DNA from: Chryseobacterium tructae
GTDB taxonomy: Bacteria > Bacteroidota > Bacteroidia > Flavobacteriales > Weeksellaceae
DNA length: 64,000 bases
Reading direction: 5' to 3'
Assembly (NCBI RefSeq): GCF_030409875.1
Contig: NZ_JAUFQR010000001.1
Location: 4,340,001 to 4,404,000, forward strand
Shown: piece by piece, positions 37,160-46,542 of the stretch
Position numbering within the stretch: position 1 is the stretch's first letter
Layout: each line of letters starts with the position of its first letter
Program-made: the position numbers and the translations under genes
Notes under the pieces: generated by a model
What the model was told of the DNA's origin: nothing
Seen by the model: the letters and a program-made list of their open reading frames with translations, nothing else
Database searches by the model: none

Positions 37160-38008
37160 ATGGAAGTTATCAAAAACAGGAAAACCCTTCAGGATTTCAT
37201 TGAAAGACAGAAAGAAATGGGAAAAAGAATTGGCTTTGCCCCTACAATGGGAGCTCTGCACCAAGGACATCTTTCCCTGTACGAAGAAGCAAAAAAGGAG
37301 AATGACCTTGTTATTTCTTCAATTTTTGTAAACCCAACCCAATTTAACAATCCTGAAGATCTTGAAAAATATCCTAGAGACGTCAATAGAGATATTCTGA
37401 TTCTGGAAAAATCCGGACTTGTAGATGCTGTTTATATTCCGGAAGTAGCTGACATTTATCCTGAAAAAGCAGAAAGCCAACACTATGATTTTGAAGGATT
37501 AGAAAATGAAATGGAGGGTAAATCGAGACCCGGACATTTTGATGGTGTAGGAACTGTAGTAGAAGAGTTATTCAGACAAGTACAGCCCGACAATGCTTAT
37601 TTTGGGGAAAAAGATTTTCAACAATTGGCAATTATCAGGAAAATGGTTGATAAAAAACATCTTTCTGTTAAAATAAAAGGAGTTCCTATCTACAGAGCAG
37701 ATAACGGATTGGCATTAAGTTCAAGAAACCAAAGACTGCATGAAGACAGGAAAGAAGCTTCGAAAATCATTTATGAAACCTTAAATAAAGTAAACGACTG
37801 GTTCAGAACGGTAAGTATCCCTGAAATCAAAGAGAGAGTAACCGATATTTTTGACAACCAACAAGGGATGCAGTTAGAATATTTTCTGATTGCGGATGAA
37901 AACACTCTACAGGAAACTGATTTTTTCTATAAAGACAGAAATTTCAGAGCTTTTATCGTAGTGGTTGTGGACGGAGTGAGATTAATTGATAATATACACC
38001 TTGACTAG
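37160..38008 (+). CDS. panC: Pantothenate synthetase
   Basis: PanC joins pantoate and beta-alanine with ATP to make pantothenate for coenzyme A. The 282-residue protein has the HIGH-type motif in PTMGALHQGHLSLYEEAKKE, then SIFVNPTQFNNPEDLEKYPR, the pantoate/ATP-site FGEKDFQQLAIIRKMV and the KMSKS-like LALSSRNQRL. Length is normal. It is monocistronic, with a terminator at 38044-38070. panD, often adjacent in other bacteria, is not in the window. Confidence 0.97.
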   Translation: MEVIKNRKTLQDFIERQKEMGKRIGFAPTMGALHQGHLSLYEEAKKENDLVISSIFVNPTQFNNPEDLEKYPRDVNRDILILEKSGLVDAVYIPEVADIYPEKAESQHYDFEGLENEMEGKSRPGHFDGVGTVVEELFRQVQPDNAYFGEKDFQQLAIIRKMVDKKHLSVKIKGVPIYRADNGLALSSRNQRLHEDRKEASKIIYETLNKVNDWFRTVSIPEIKERVTDIFDNQQGMQLEYFLIADENTLQETDFFYKDRNFRAFIVVVVDGVRLIDNIHLD

Positions 38009-38043
38009 TATTTACTTTATAAATATGATGTCTTAAAAATATG

Positions 38044-38070
38044 CCCTGATCTATATGGTCAGGGTTTTTA
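38044..38070 (+). terminator. Terminator of panC
   Basis: CCCTGA and TCAGGG form a stem around a 9-nt loop, followed by TTTTTATTT, 36 nt past the panC stop. Confidence 0.75.
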
Positions 38071-38194
38071 TTTCAATCACCATTTAAAGTAATTAGGTCT
38101 TAATATAAAAAATCAAAGGCCTCCGGAAGGAAGCCTTTGAAACACCAAATCACAAAATATTAATATGAAAAAAATTTACTTTTCAGTAAACTTG

Positions 38195-38267
38195 TGACCC
38201 GGCTGGGATTCGAACCCAGGACCCATACATTAAAAGTGTATTGCTCTACCAGCTGAGCTACCGAGTC
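38195..38267 (-). tRNA. tRNA-Lys (TTT)
   Basis: 73 nt on the minus strand, beginning GACTCGGTAGCTCAGCTGG. The anticodon loop is CTTTTAA (anticodon TTT), the T arm GGGTTCGAATCCC, the acceptor stem GACTCGG/CCGGGTC, and the discriminator A. CCA is not encoded. It is identical to the copy at 38445-38517. Confidence 0.97.
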
Positions 38268-38326
38268 GGCCACAATTAGGAATAAATATAAAAAAATATT
38301 CTTAATTATAAAATTTTTCTTTGCAG

Positions 38327-38409
38327 TGCCTGCGACTGGACTCGAACCAGCACATCCTTAGGAAACCACCCCCTCAAGATGGCGTGTCTACCAATTTCAC
38401 CACGCAGGC
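38327..38409 (-). tRNA. tRNA-Leu (GAG)
   Basis: 83 nt on the minus strand with acceptor GCCTGCG/CGCAGGC, a class II long variable arm, anticodon loop CTTGAGG (anticodon GAG) and T arm TGGTTCGAGTCCA. It lies between two identical tRNA-Lys genes in the same cluster. Confidence 0.95.
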
Positions 38410-38444
38410 AATAAAATTACAAATTTAGTAATCTTTATTGCTAG

Positions 38445-38517
38445 TGACCCGGCTGGGATTCGAACCCAGGACCCATACATTAAAAGTGTATTGCTCTACC
38501 AGCTGAGCTACCGAGTC
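38445..38517 (-). tRNA. tRNA-Lys (TTT)
   Basis: This is identical in all 73 nt to the tRNA-Lys at 38195-38267, and the identity extends a few bases into both flanks. It is the first gene of the cluster, behind the promoter at 38573-38601. Confidence 0.97.
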
Positions 38518-38572
38518 GGCCACTTATTATAACAAGTTTTCATTTAAGTAATGTCCCTTGTTTTAAGTGGTG

Positions 38573-38601
38573 CAAAGATATAACTTTTTTCTTTATCTCA
38601 A
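38573..38601 (-). promoter_or_regulatory. Promoter of the tRNA cluster
   Basis: On the minus strand, TTG (38599-38601), 18 nt and TATCTTTG (38573-38580) fit the Bacteroidota consensus fully. The first tRNA starts 56 nt downstream. Confidence 0.8.
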
Positions 38602-38633
38602 AACTTTTTCGCAAATTTGTTTAAAAAAAATTC

Positions 38634-39149
38634 ATGATAATTTCACTAATTGGATACATGGGCAGTGGCAAATCTCACATTTCCAAAATATTAAGCGACA
38701 AAATAGATTTTAAACTCATTGATCTTGATAAAGAGATCACCAGGAAAAATAAATTAACCATTCCTGAAATTTTTGAAAAAAATGGAGAAATTTATTTTAG
38801 AAAGCTAGAAAGAGAAGCTCTTGAAGAAATATTAGCTTCTGAAGAGAATGTTGTACTAAGCCTTGGAGGCGGAACTCCTGTTTACTATAATAATATGGAA
38901 ATCATTAACCATAATTCCAGAAGTTTTTTCTTAAGAACTTCTGTGGGAACATTGGTTGAGAGACTTTCTAAACAAAAAGAAAAAAGACCTTTAATTGCTA
39001 ATATCTCCGATGAGGATCTCCCTGAATTCATTGCCAAGCATCTATTTGAAAGAAATCAGTTTTATAGTAAAGCTCAATTTACTGTGGGTACTGACGCCAG
39101 AGAACCTGAGGATATTGTCAAAGAAATAATAGAAAAGCTCTATCTCTAG
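38634..39149 (+). CDS. aroK: Shikimate kinase
   Basis: AroK phosphorylates shikimate at the 3-hydroxyl in aromatic amino acid synthesis. The 171-residue protein starts with the P-loop MIISLIGYMGSGKSHISKIL. The shikimate-binding Asp is in KLIDLDKEI, Arg in YFRKLEREAL and the glycine triad in LSLGGGTPVYYNN. The lid Arg is in KEKRPLIAN. Length is typical. It starts divergently from the tRNA cluster and ends convergent with the S4-domain gene, sharing a terminator. Confidence 0.95.
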   Translation: MIISLIGYMGSGKSHISKILSDKIDFKLIDLDKEITRKNKLTIPEIFEKNGEIYFRKLEREALEEILASEENVVLSLGGGTPVYYNNMEIINHNSRSFFLRTSVGTLVERLSKQKEKRPLIANISDEDLPEFIAKHLFERNQFYSKAQFTVGTDAREPEDIVKEIIEKLYL

Positions 39150-39158
39150 AGCTTTTCT
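39131..39158. terminator. Bidirectional terminator overlapping the aroK stop
   Basis: AGAAAAGCTCTA-TCTC-TAGAGCTTTTCT is a perfect 12-bp stem. The TAG stop of aroK lies in its right arm, and the S4 gene's stop follows 3 nt later on the other strand. Confidence 0.8.
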
Positions 39159-39161
39159 ATT

Positions 39162-39599
39162 TTAATTATCTTCTTCGGATTCACCATCGGTTTCTCCAAA
39201 GAAATCATCCCAGTCGGTAAAGTCCCCATCAATATCGTTACCTACATAATCATCCATATCTCGTCTGTCTTTCTTCGTAGGTCTTCCTTCTCCTTTATTT
39301 CTATAATAGTCCTGAGACATTTTACGAAGTTTAAGAAGCTCATATTGTTCCTTATCTGTGACATCCTGTATATGAAGCGGAACCAATTTTGCTCCGATTC
39401 TGCTTTTAGGAATCTGGAGTACTTTTATCTTATAATCAATCTGATTCTTACGAACCTTAATGATATCTCCTTCTTTTACCTCCTTAGATGACTTTACGGC
39501 AGACGTTCCAATAGAAACTCTATTCTTTTTAATCTCCTCAGCTGCAATACTTCTCGTCTTATAAAAACGAATGCTCCACAAAAATTTATCTATTCTCAT
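39162..39599 (-). CDS. S4 RNA-binding domain protein (Hsp15-like)
   Basis: This 145-residue protein has an N-terminal S4 domain: MRIDKFLWSIRFYKTRSIAA, then VSIGTSAVKSSKEVKEGD and IKVRKNQIDYKIKVLQIP. A basic middle (YYRNKGEGRPTKKDRRDMD) and a very acidic tail (DGDFTDWDDFFGETDGESEE) follow. In E. coli, Hsp15 binds stalled 50S subunits with nascent chains and helps recycle them. The acidic tail is an extension seen in related bacteria, as I recall. It is convergent with aroK and divergent from the lipoprotein gene. Confidence 0.9.
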   Translation of the reverse strand: MRIDKFLWSIRFYKTRSIAAEEIKKNRVSIGTSAVKSSKEVKEGDIIKVRKNQIDYKIKVLQIPKSRIGAKLVPLHIQDVTDKEQYELLKLRKMSQDYYRNKGEGRPTKKDRRDMDDYVGNDIDGDFTDWDDFFGETDGESEEDN

Positions 39600-39608
39600 A
39601 TTTTTTTA

Positions 39609-39616
39609 TACTTTTG
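39609..39616 (+). promoter_or_regulatory. -7 element of the 39654 lipoprotein gene
   Basis: TACTTTTG followed by CCG matches TAnnTTTG exactly, 37 nt before the start codon. A standard -33 TTG is not visible. Confidence 0.5.
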
Positions 39617-39653
39617 CCGTTATATTATTTGTAAAGTAATTAAAGTTTTTGAA

Positions 39654-40391
39654 ATGAAAAAAATATTTTTATATATCCTTGCAGGATCTTTGAGTTTTAC
39701 TGCTTGTAAAAAAGATGATGATTATGTAGTGTACATAGAGCCGTCGGATGTCAATGTGCAAAACAACTATGATGATCAGGCCATTAAAAAGTTTATGGAC
39801 GAAAATTATCTTGATGCACAAGGAAATATAAAAACTTTTAGTGCGACAGATACTGCTGATGACCATCAAAAGAAATTATCACAATTGAAGCCTCAAACAC
39901 TTCCTTCAGGAACTATCTATATCATGAGAGATGGTGCGCAGCCAGATGCTGGCAAAGGGAAAGCAATAAATGACAATAGTGTCATTAAGATAATGGGTAA
40001 AATTAATGCTTTTGAAGCAAGGGATAATAATGGAGTTCCTCAATTTATTTCGATCACTCCATTTTTAAATACTATAGACGGAAGCACACTTCCATCGGTT
40101 GATCCTATGTATTATTATTCAAAGGCAAGTGTAAGAGCAACATCTGGTAAAGACAGAAGCTATTATGAAATTGCAGGGTTCAGGGAAGCATTGCAAAAAT
40201 TTACTGCATTTGATAATATGCCAAGTGAAGCCCCTTACAACCTACAAGGAGTAATTATTGTTCCATCGAGAGCAGCATTTGCAAGAAATCCTTTCTACCC
40301 TTATTTGGGAGGAGATTATAGAAATAAAACATTTGTTTTTAATTTCCAGATATACGATAGCAGAGACAGAGTAATTCCTGGTGAAGATTAA
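39654..40391 (+). CDS. Lipoprotein, possibly degenerate FKBP-like
   Basis: This 245-residue protein has a lipobox (YILAGSLSFTAC, Cys18), a charged start (KKDDD) and a helical N-terminal part (DQAIKKFMDENYLDAQG). A C-terminal domain of beta character follows (ISITPFLNTIDGSTLP, EIAGFREALQKF, NLQGVIIVPSRAAFARNPFY, NKTFVFNFQIYDSRDR). The layout resembles FKBP-type peptidyl-prolyl isomerase lipoproteins of flavobacteria, but the active-site residues are not obvious. I do not assign isomerase activity. It is a single-gene unit with its own promoter element and terminator. Confidence 0.65.
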   Translation: MKKIFLYILAGSLSFTACKKDDDYVVYIEPSDVNVQNNYDDQAIKKFMDENYLDAQGNIKTFSATDTADDHQKKLSQLKPQTLPSGTIYIMRDGAQPDAGKGKAINDNSVIKIMGKINAFEARDNNGVPQFISITPFLNTIDGSTLPSVDPMYYYSKASVRATSGKDRSYYEIAGFREALQKFTAFDNMPSEAPYNLQGVIIVPSRAAFARNPFYPYLGGDYRNKTFVFNFQIYDSRDRVIPGED

Positions 40392-40397
40392 AATATA

Positions 40398-40424
40398 AAC
40401 CGCCCAACCAGGCGGTTTTTTTAT
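40398..40424 (+). terminator. Terminator of the 39654 lipoprotein gene
   Basis: AACCGCC-CAACCA-GGCGGTT followed by TTTTTTTA, 7 nt past the stop. Confidence 0.85.
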
Positions 40425-40534
40425 TGATGATTCCAGCTATTAATATCCTATTATTTCCTTATTTTATTTAAGAGATATTGGTAGGAATCTTCAGAACTCA
40501 GATCATCGTATTTTCGATATAAGATATCAGTCAT

Positions 40535-40573
40535 AAAAAAATCAGATTAGAAAAGTTCTAATCTGATTTTTTT
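40535..40573. terminator. Bidirectional terminator
   Basis: AAAAAAATCAGATTAGAA-AAG-TTCTAATCTGATTTTTTT is an 18-bp stem. It lies 40 nt past the stop of the glutamate-synthase-like gene on the minus strand. Confidence 0.85.
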
Positions 40574-40613
40574 ATGAAAACTGTTCTTAGAACAGCTTAT
40601 TTTTTTTCATTAA

Positions 40614-42130
40614 TTAAGGTCTTGCTTTTTGCTTTACATTCCCTAAAATATCCGGGAAGTAAAGATCTGCAAGGTGATCAAATTCATCTCCTCTCATAAA
40701 CATTGTAGCATCTACTTCCTCATAAGAGCTTCTTCCTGCTGCTCCAATCAGTTCATTGCAAGTATGAAGGGTATTTTTGTGGAAATGATATACTCTTTCT
40801 GCCTTATCCGTTACATCAAGTCCTTTAATAAGCATTTTGTCTTGTGTAGCTACTCCTGTAGGACAATTGTTGGAATTACATCTTAGAGCCTGAATACAAC
40901 CAAGAGAGAACATAAATCCTCTTGCATTGTTACACATATCTGCTCCCATTGCAACAGCTCTTAAGATATCTAAACTCGTAAGTACTTTACCGCTGGCAAT
41001 AACTCTTAGTTTGTTTCTAAGATTATAATTATTAAGAGTTCTGTTAACAAAGATCAGAGCTGGCTCCAAAGGCATCCCTACTCCATCTGAGAATTCTGGT
41101 GGTGCAGCACCTGTTCCTCCTTCTGCTCCGTCAATCGTAATAAAGTCCGGATAGATTTCAGTACATTCATTTGCACGCAGACATCTTCAAATTCTTTAGT
41201 ATCCCCAATACAAAGTTTAAACCCTACTGGTTTTCCACCTGAAAGTTCTCTTAATTCCTGTACAAACCTCAACAATCCGGCAGCATTAGAAAAAGCAGTA
41301 TGTGATGGTGGCGAAATAATGGTCATCCCGGGCTTTACATGACGGATTGCAGCAATTTCCGGTGTATTTTTCACTCCTGGAAGTACTCCTCCGTGTCCTG
41401 GTTTTGCCCCTTGAGATAATTTGATCTCAATCATTTTCACGTTAGGAAGTATTGCATATTTTGTGAATAATTCAGGATTAAATTTTCCTTCTTCATCACG
41501 GCATCCAAAATAACCTGTTCCAATCTGCCAGCATAGGTCACCGCCTTCCAGATGGTGAGGAGAAATACCTCCTTCTCCTGTATTATGGAAGAAATTACCT
41601 TTTTTCGCTCCTCTGTTCAGTGAAATTTGTGCTCTGTCACTTAATGCTCCAAAACTCATTGCTGAAATATTAAATAAAGAAGCATGGTAAGGCTGTGTAC
41701 ATTGTTCTCCTCCTACCCAAACTCTTGGAAGCTCTTCTGATGGAGATTTTGCATAAATAGAATGCTTAATTCCCTCATATTTTCTATGATTAACTTCCAG
41801 CTGTGTTCCAAAAGCTACAGTATCACTAAGATTTTTAGCACGTCTGTATACTGCAGAACGCTGATTTCTTGGGAAAGGTTTCCCGTCGGTTTCCCTTTCG
41901 ATGAAATACTGTTGCATTTCGGGTGAAATACTCTCAAAAAAGTACCTGAAGTATCCCAATACCGGAAAGTTCCTCAGAATAGCATGTTTCGATTGGTAAG
42001 CATTGTAAACACCTAATGCATAAATAGCGGATAACAATGTTGGTATCCAATAGTGCGTTCTGATCAGTAGTGCTACAATCCAGGTAGCAACTACTAATAC
42101 AATTCCCCAAGATAAAAACTTATCTCTCAT
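40614..42130 (-). CDS. FMN-binding glutamate-synthase-family protein (one frameshift)
   Basis: This protein of about 505 residues corresponds to the FMN/Fe-S synthase domain of GltB without its glutaminase part. It has two N-terminal membrane helices (LSWGIVLVVATWIVALL and LLSAIYALGVY). Conserved parts are ISAMSFGALSDRAQISLNRG, NTGEGGISPHHLEGGDLCWQ, KLSQGAKPGHGGVLPG and, near the C-terminus, the 3Fe-4S cysteines in GCIQALRCNSNNCPTG. The frame breaks near 41170-41176. Restoring one base gives NECTEIYPDFITIDGAEGGT, the expected FMN-site sequence. The physiological substrate of this stand-alone family is uncertain; glutamate synthase activity should not be assumed. Confidence 0.9.
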
Positions 42131-42184
42131 GAATGTAGTATTTAAAAGTTTAAAAATAAATTTAGTGGAAATTTTGCAAAGAGC

Positions 42185-43531
42185 CTATGCTTTTGCTAAA
42201 AAATTTTGGTAGGAAGATTGCACTGAGACCGTGCCATCTGACAGGATTTTTTCTAAATTTAGAAATTCGATTTGATTTACGGATGCAGGATCAAAGTCTT
42301 TTTGGACTCTCACATAGTTTTCTGTGAAGCCAAACATTTTCCCATCTTTATTTTCGTGTTCCCAAAGTACAGGAAGCGTTTTTCCAAGTTGAGTCTGATA
42401 AAATGCCATTTTCTTCTTTTCAGAAAGAATTCTAAGCATTTTATTACGTTTTTTTCTTTCCGCTACAGGAACGATTCCTTCCATTGCAGCAGCTTCAGTA
42501 TTTTCTCTTTCAGAATAAGTAAATACATGAAGATAAGTAATTGGAAGTTCATTAAGGAAGTTATACGTTTCCATAAATAAGTCCTCTGTTTCTCCGGGAA
42601 ATCCTACAATGACATCCACACCAATAGCTGCGTCAGGCATTACCTCACGGATTTTATTCACTCTGTCATTATAGAGCTTAGTAAGGTAACGACGTTTCAT
42701 TTTTTTCAATAAATCATCGCTTCCTGATTGTAACGGAATATGGAAATGCGGAACAAAGCTTCTGCTTTTAGAAACCAGTTCTATACTTTCGTCCTTTAAA
42801 AGATTAGGTTCAATGGAAGAAATACGAATTCTTTCAATTCCTTCTACTTTATCCAGTTCTGAAATAAGATCCAGGAAAGTATGCTCGTGTCTTTTGTTTC
42901 CAAATTCACCCTTACCGTAATCACCAATGTTTACTCCGGTAAGAACAATTTCTTTAATGTCTTTTCCTGCAATTTCTGTAGCATTTCTAAGAACATTTTC
43001 GATGGTGTCCGAACGAGAGATTCCTCTTGCCAATGGAATAGTACAGTAAGTACATTTGTAATCACATCCGTCCTGAACTTTCAGGAATGCTCTTGTTCTG
43101 TCTCCAATTGAATAACTCCCGATAAAGAAATCGGTTTCTTCAATCTCACATGAATGAACGATCCCTTCGTTATCTGATTTTTCTAAATCATCGAGGTAGC
43201 TTAGAATATTAAATTTTTCTTTAGCTCCTAAAACAAGATCTACTCCTTCAATCTGAGAAATTTCTTCAGGCTTCAATTGTGCATAACAACCAACAATTAC
43301 GACCAATCCATCAGGATTAGATTTCATTGCTCTCTTGACGTGAAGTTTACATTCACGGTCAGCATTTTCAGTAACTGAACAGGTGTTGATTACATATACG
43401 TTGGCCTTTTCATCAAAGCTCACCTTATCATAACCTGCATCTGTTAATTGACGGGCAATAGTAGATGTTTCTGCAAAATTTAATTTGCAGCCAAGTGTAT
43501 GATACGCGGCAGTTCTTTGAAAAGTAGACAT
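42185..43531 (-). CDS. mtaB: tRNA (N6-L-threonylcarbamoyladenosine-37-C2)-methylthiotransferase
   Basis: MtaB adds the methylthio group to t6A37 of certain tRNAs to form ms2t6A. The 448-residue radical SAM enzyme has the N-terminal MTTase domain with three cluster cysteines (LGCKLNFAE, INTCSVTENA, VGCYAQLKPEEI), then the SAM-radical CxxxCxxC in DGCDYKCTYCTIPLARG. PLQSGSDDLLKKMKRRY and DVIVGFPGETEDLF follow. The sequence fits MtaB better than MiaB or RimO. Start: an AGGAG element precedes the ATG. It has a full consensus promoter at 43557-43585. Confidence 0.94.
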   Translation of the reverse strand: MSTFQRTAAYHTLGCKLNFAETSTIARQLTDAGYDKVSFDEKANVYVINTCSVTENADRECKLHVKRAMKSNPDGLVVIVGCYAQLKPEEISQIEGVDLVLGAKEKFNILSYLDDLEKSDNEGIVHSCEIEETDFFIGSYSIGDRTRAFLKVQDGCDYKCTYCTIPLARGISRSDTIENVLRNATEIAGKDIKEIVLTGVNIGDYGKGEFGNKRHEHTFLDLISELDKVEGIERIRISSIEPNLLKDESIELVSKSRSFVPHFHIPLQSGSDDLLKKMKRRYLTKLYNDRVNKIREVMPDAAIGVDVIVGFPGETEDLFMETYNFLNELPITYLHVFTYSERENTEAAAMEGIVPVAERKKRNKMLRILSEKKKMAFYQTQLGKTLPVLWEHENKDGKMFGFTENYVRVQKDFDPASVNQIEFLNLEKILSDGTVSVQSSYQNFLAKA

Positions 43532-43556
43532 GTGTTACTCCTGATTTTTATGGGTG

Positions 43557-43585
43557 CAAAGATAGTAATTTTAATAAGAATGCAA
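43557..43585 (-). promoter_or_regulatory. Promoter of mtaB
   Basis: On the minus strand, TTG (43583-43585), 18 nt and TATCTTTG (43557-43564) fit the consensus, 25 nt before the ATG. The leader is short and carries CAGGAGT. Confidence 0.8.
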
Positions 43586-43597
43586 GATTGATTCAGT

Positions 43598-44188
43598 CTA
43601 TTGTTTATATTCGTCTCTTACTTCAGGGCTGTTTTGAAAACAGACAGGTGACGAATTATCCTTCCGTTCTTCCTCTGAAAATTTGCTTTTCATTTCAGCA
43701 TTAAACTCCTGGGATTTGTTTCTGGCAATAGAAAGCGTGTTCCAATTTTGATTTTTAATCATTTTAGCGATATAAACTATCTGCCCGATATGGTATGGGT
43801 AATGAGCCAGTTGTCTGAAAATAGCATCCATTATAGTATGTTCTTCTCCTCTGATATAGATTGTAGAATAAAGGTTTCCTTCATTCACCTGATTTAACGC
43901 TTCAAAAAAGCATTTCCAGCCTTTTTCCCAAAATGCAAGAACTTCATCTTTGGTCTTAAAAGTATTTACAAATTCTTCATCACGGTGGCGCCAGGATTTT
44001 TCACCATCTTCAGTAAGGAAATTAGTCCATCTTGATAACATATTTCCTGCAAGATGATGTACAATAACCGCAATGGAGTTACTTTCTTCATTATATTTCC
44101 AAAAAATCTGTTCATCAGATAACTGTTCAAATGATTTATCACCCAGGGATTTATAATATTCAAAGCGTTTTACGAAAAGGTCTTTCAT
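43598..44188 (-). CDS. DUF1572 / DinB-superfamily protein
   Basis: The start at 44188 gives MKDLFVKRFEYYKSLGDKSF and 196 residues; the longer frame begins with an unlikely hydrophobic stretch. The four-helix DinB-like fold is suggested by SFEQLSDEQIFWKYNEESNS, IAVIVHHLAGNMLSRW and FRQLAHYPYHIGQIVYIAKM. The His residues in VHHLAGN and AHYPYHIGQ would form the metal site. Members include thiol-S-transferases such as BstA; the substrate here is unknown. The gene ends just upstream of the mtaB promoter. Confidence 0.85.
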   Translation of the reverse strand: MKDLFVKRFEYYKSLGDKSFEQLSDEQIFWKYNEESNSIAVIVHHLAGNMLSRWTNFLTEDGEKSWRHRDEEFVNTFKTKDEVLAFWEKGWKCFFEALNQVNEGNLYSTIYIRGEEHTIMDAIFRQLAHYPYHIGQIVYIAKMIKNQNWNTLSIARNKSQEFNAEMKSKFSEEERKDNSSPVCFQNSPEVRDEYKQ

Positions 44189-44227
44189 TCTTTCTATTTT
44201 GATGACTAATGTAAAAAAAATGAAAAG

Positions 44228-44254
44228 AAAAACCACCTCTTCCGAAGTGGTTTT
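44228..44254 (-). terminator. Terminator of the type B cargo gene
   Basis: On the minus strand AAAACCACTTC-GGAA-GAGGTGGTTTT (with two G-U pairs) is followed by TCTTTTC. It lies 28 nt past the stop of the 44282-46380 gene. Confidence 0.75.
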
Positions 44255-44281
44255 ATCTATGTACTTTATCTACAATAAGAA

Positions 44282-46380
44282 CTATTCCCGGTTTTTAACC
44301 AATACCCATCCTGTAAATTTAACAGGGGTATTTCTTTTATCATTCTCATTCCATAATACGGAATACCAGTAGGTTCCGGTAGGTATTTTTCTTCCTGCTA
44401 CTGTCCCATCCCACTTATACCCATTAACTTTATCAGCTTGATGGATTTTAGTTCCATATCTATCAAAAACATTAATAACGAGATTTTGCTTACCGGCTAA
44501 TGCTGAATAATCAATTACATCATTTACACCATCTGCATTTGGAGTGATTACATTTACCAGATTGGGAACCACAATTTCAACGATTATAGGATCACAATTA
44601 TAAGTATCTTTTACAAATATCTTATACACTCCTCTTGAAAGATTGGTAAAGGTATTAGAATCTTGCCATACCATTTTATCCAATGAGTATTGATAAGAAG
44701 GATTACCTCCTATGACAGATACCGTCACCGTAGTATTGGTAACTTCAATATCAGAAATAACAGGCTGTTCGGCTGGTATTACTTTTACGGTTTGTTTCGT
44801 AAAACAGTCTCCGGTTTTAAGCTTCACCCAATATTCCCCGACTCCAACATTAACAGTTTGGGTAGTAGCTCCTGTACTCCACAGATAACTTTTGAATCCC
44901 GGCCCGGCATCCAGAGTAGTTTTACTTTCTACACAAATGATTTTATCTTTAAGCACGTCAGAATACTTCGGAGGGGTCACTATTAAAGTCACTTTAACCA
45001 CAGCATAACACCCTCTGGCATTTGTAACTCTTACATATACTACTCCATTAGGGGCAATATAAGTCATTGGATTCAGAATTTCATTAGTCTGATGGAGGGC
45101 ATTAGCTTCGGATGGATAATATTTTTAGTATTGTCTGGAGTAGTTACCGGAGCGTTTGCAAGATTAAAAGATCCGGTACTCGGGTTAGATTCTATGAAAC
45201 ATTCTGTAAGTGAAGCATCTTTGGCAAAAACTACCGGATGAAATTTTAATATAATCTTTGCAATACCTGTACAACCATACTCAGAAGTCACTTTTACATA
45301 GACAGTTCCTTCCGCAGAGGTAAATGCAGTGGGATTGGTGATCTCATTAATTCCCGAATTAAGATCAAACATACTGTTATAATACTTTTTCGAAACATTG
45401 GTTGCTGCTATCACATCAGCTGTTGTCAGATCATACAGGGCTACTCCTGCATTATTATTGTTACACTCTATTAATGTTGCATCTTTTACGGTAATAGAAC
45501 CGTCCTTAAATTTAAACATTCCCGTTTGTTTACATTTATTAAGTGGGCTGTTTGGATTAGTAGGGTCTGTATAACTGATACTATAATAGTATACTGTTGT
45601 AGTATTAACCTTTAAAGGAGCTGTAATAGGATTATTTATCGTTAATGCATCATTGGCATTGGTATGATAGCTTACACTAAAACCGGAATTCCCATTAATA
45701 ATTCCAGCTGATAATGTTGCCAAATTAAAGATAACAGGATTTCCACAAATAATAACTTCTCTCGGATCAGCAGGATTAGCTGCCGGAATCCCAGGAGGAA
45801 TGAAAGGATTAGGTTGAATAGTAGGATCTGTAAATGGCGACGCCAGGGTTGCTGTTCCGCCCCATGTTAATGAAAAAGGAGCTGTTGTACTACTCGTACT
45901 GCTCACCCAGTTATCAATAAACAGGTAATAGGTTTGTCCTGGTAAAACATCCAAATACCGACAATAAGGAGTTGTTGATCCTCCTATTCCATTGGTAATG
46001 GTACTGGTCATATTTAATCCGGTAGATGCCCCCACTCCAACCACTGTTGCAGCGTTGCACCGTATGGCAGATCCCAGACTTCCACAATTCACGTTAGGAC
46101 CAAAGATAGCCCAATCATAATCAGCATCAGGGTTATTAGGTACCAGATCAAATGTAAGAGTACCTCCTGTGGCAATCGTAATTTTATACCAGATCGAATT
46201 ATGCTCCCCTGTTATATCTATACAAGTTCCAGAATTTACCATCTCTTTGATATTACCATATCCTGAAGGGCTGTAAGTAATATTTGAATTTCCGCAAACA
46301 GCCAATGCTGTAGCACAATCTGCCTGGGAGTATAAGAAATGGGAAATGTATAAAAAAGTAAATAGTAAAATTTTTCTCAT
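44282..46380 (-). CDS. Secreted protein with gliding-motility-associated C-terminal (T9SS type B) domain (one frameshift)
   Basis: This protein of about 700 residues has the signal peptide MRKILLFTFLYISHFLYSQA. An N-terminal domain follows (NSGTCIDITGEHNSIWYKIT, DWAIFGPNVNCG, LDVLPGQTYYLFIDNW) that resembles the lectin-like or pre-peptidase beta-sandwich of flavobacterial surface proteins. Several Ig/SprB-like repeats come next (VTNARGCYAVVKVTLIV). The end is the type B tail NVITPNADGVNDVIDYSALA, FDRYGTKIHQ and GTYWYSVLW. The T9SS exports such proteins to the surface. One base is missing near 45118-45119, where ...NI-YPSEANALHQTNEI is restored. It is probably a surface adhesin or matrix protein; its target is unknown. 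Confidence 0.88.
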
Positions 46381-46542
46381 AGATATATTTGATTTTTATG
46401 GTTAAGTTATTTTGAGTCAGACAAATACCCAACTCCAACCAAATATACCTATTTATTTAATTACAAATAAACAAAATCAAAAAATTTTTACGACATTTAA
46501 AATAAAAATTACAATAAATTACCAAATTAATACCAAAACCTA

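Noticed and set aside
38195..38517. tRNA cluster as an integration site
   Set aside because: The two identical tRNA-Lys genes flank only a tRNA-Leu, and no integrase or duplicated tRNA fragment is nearby.
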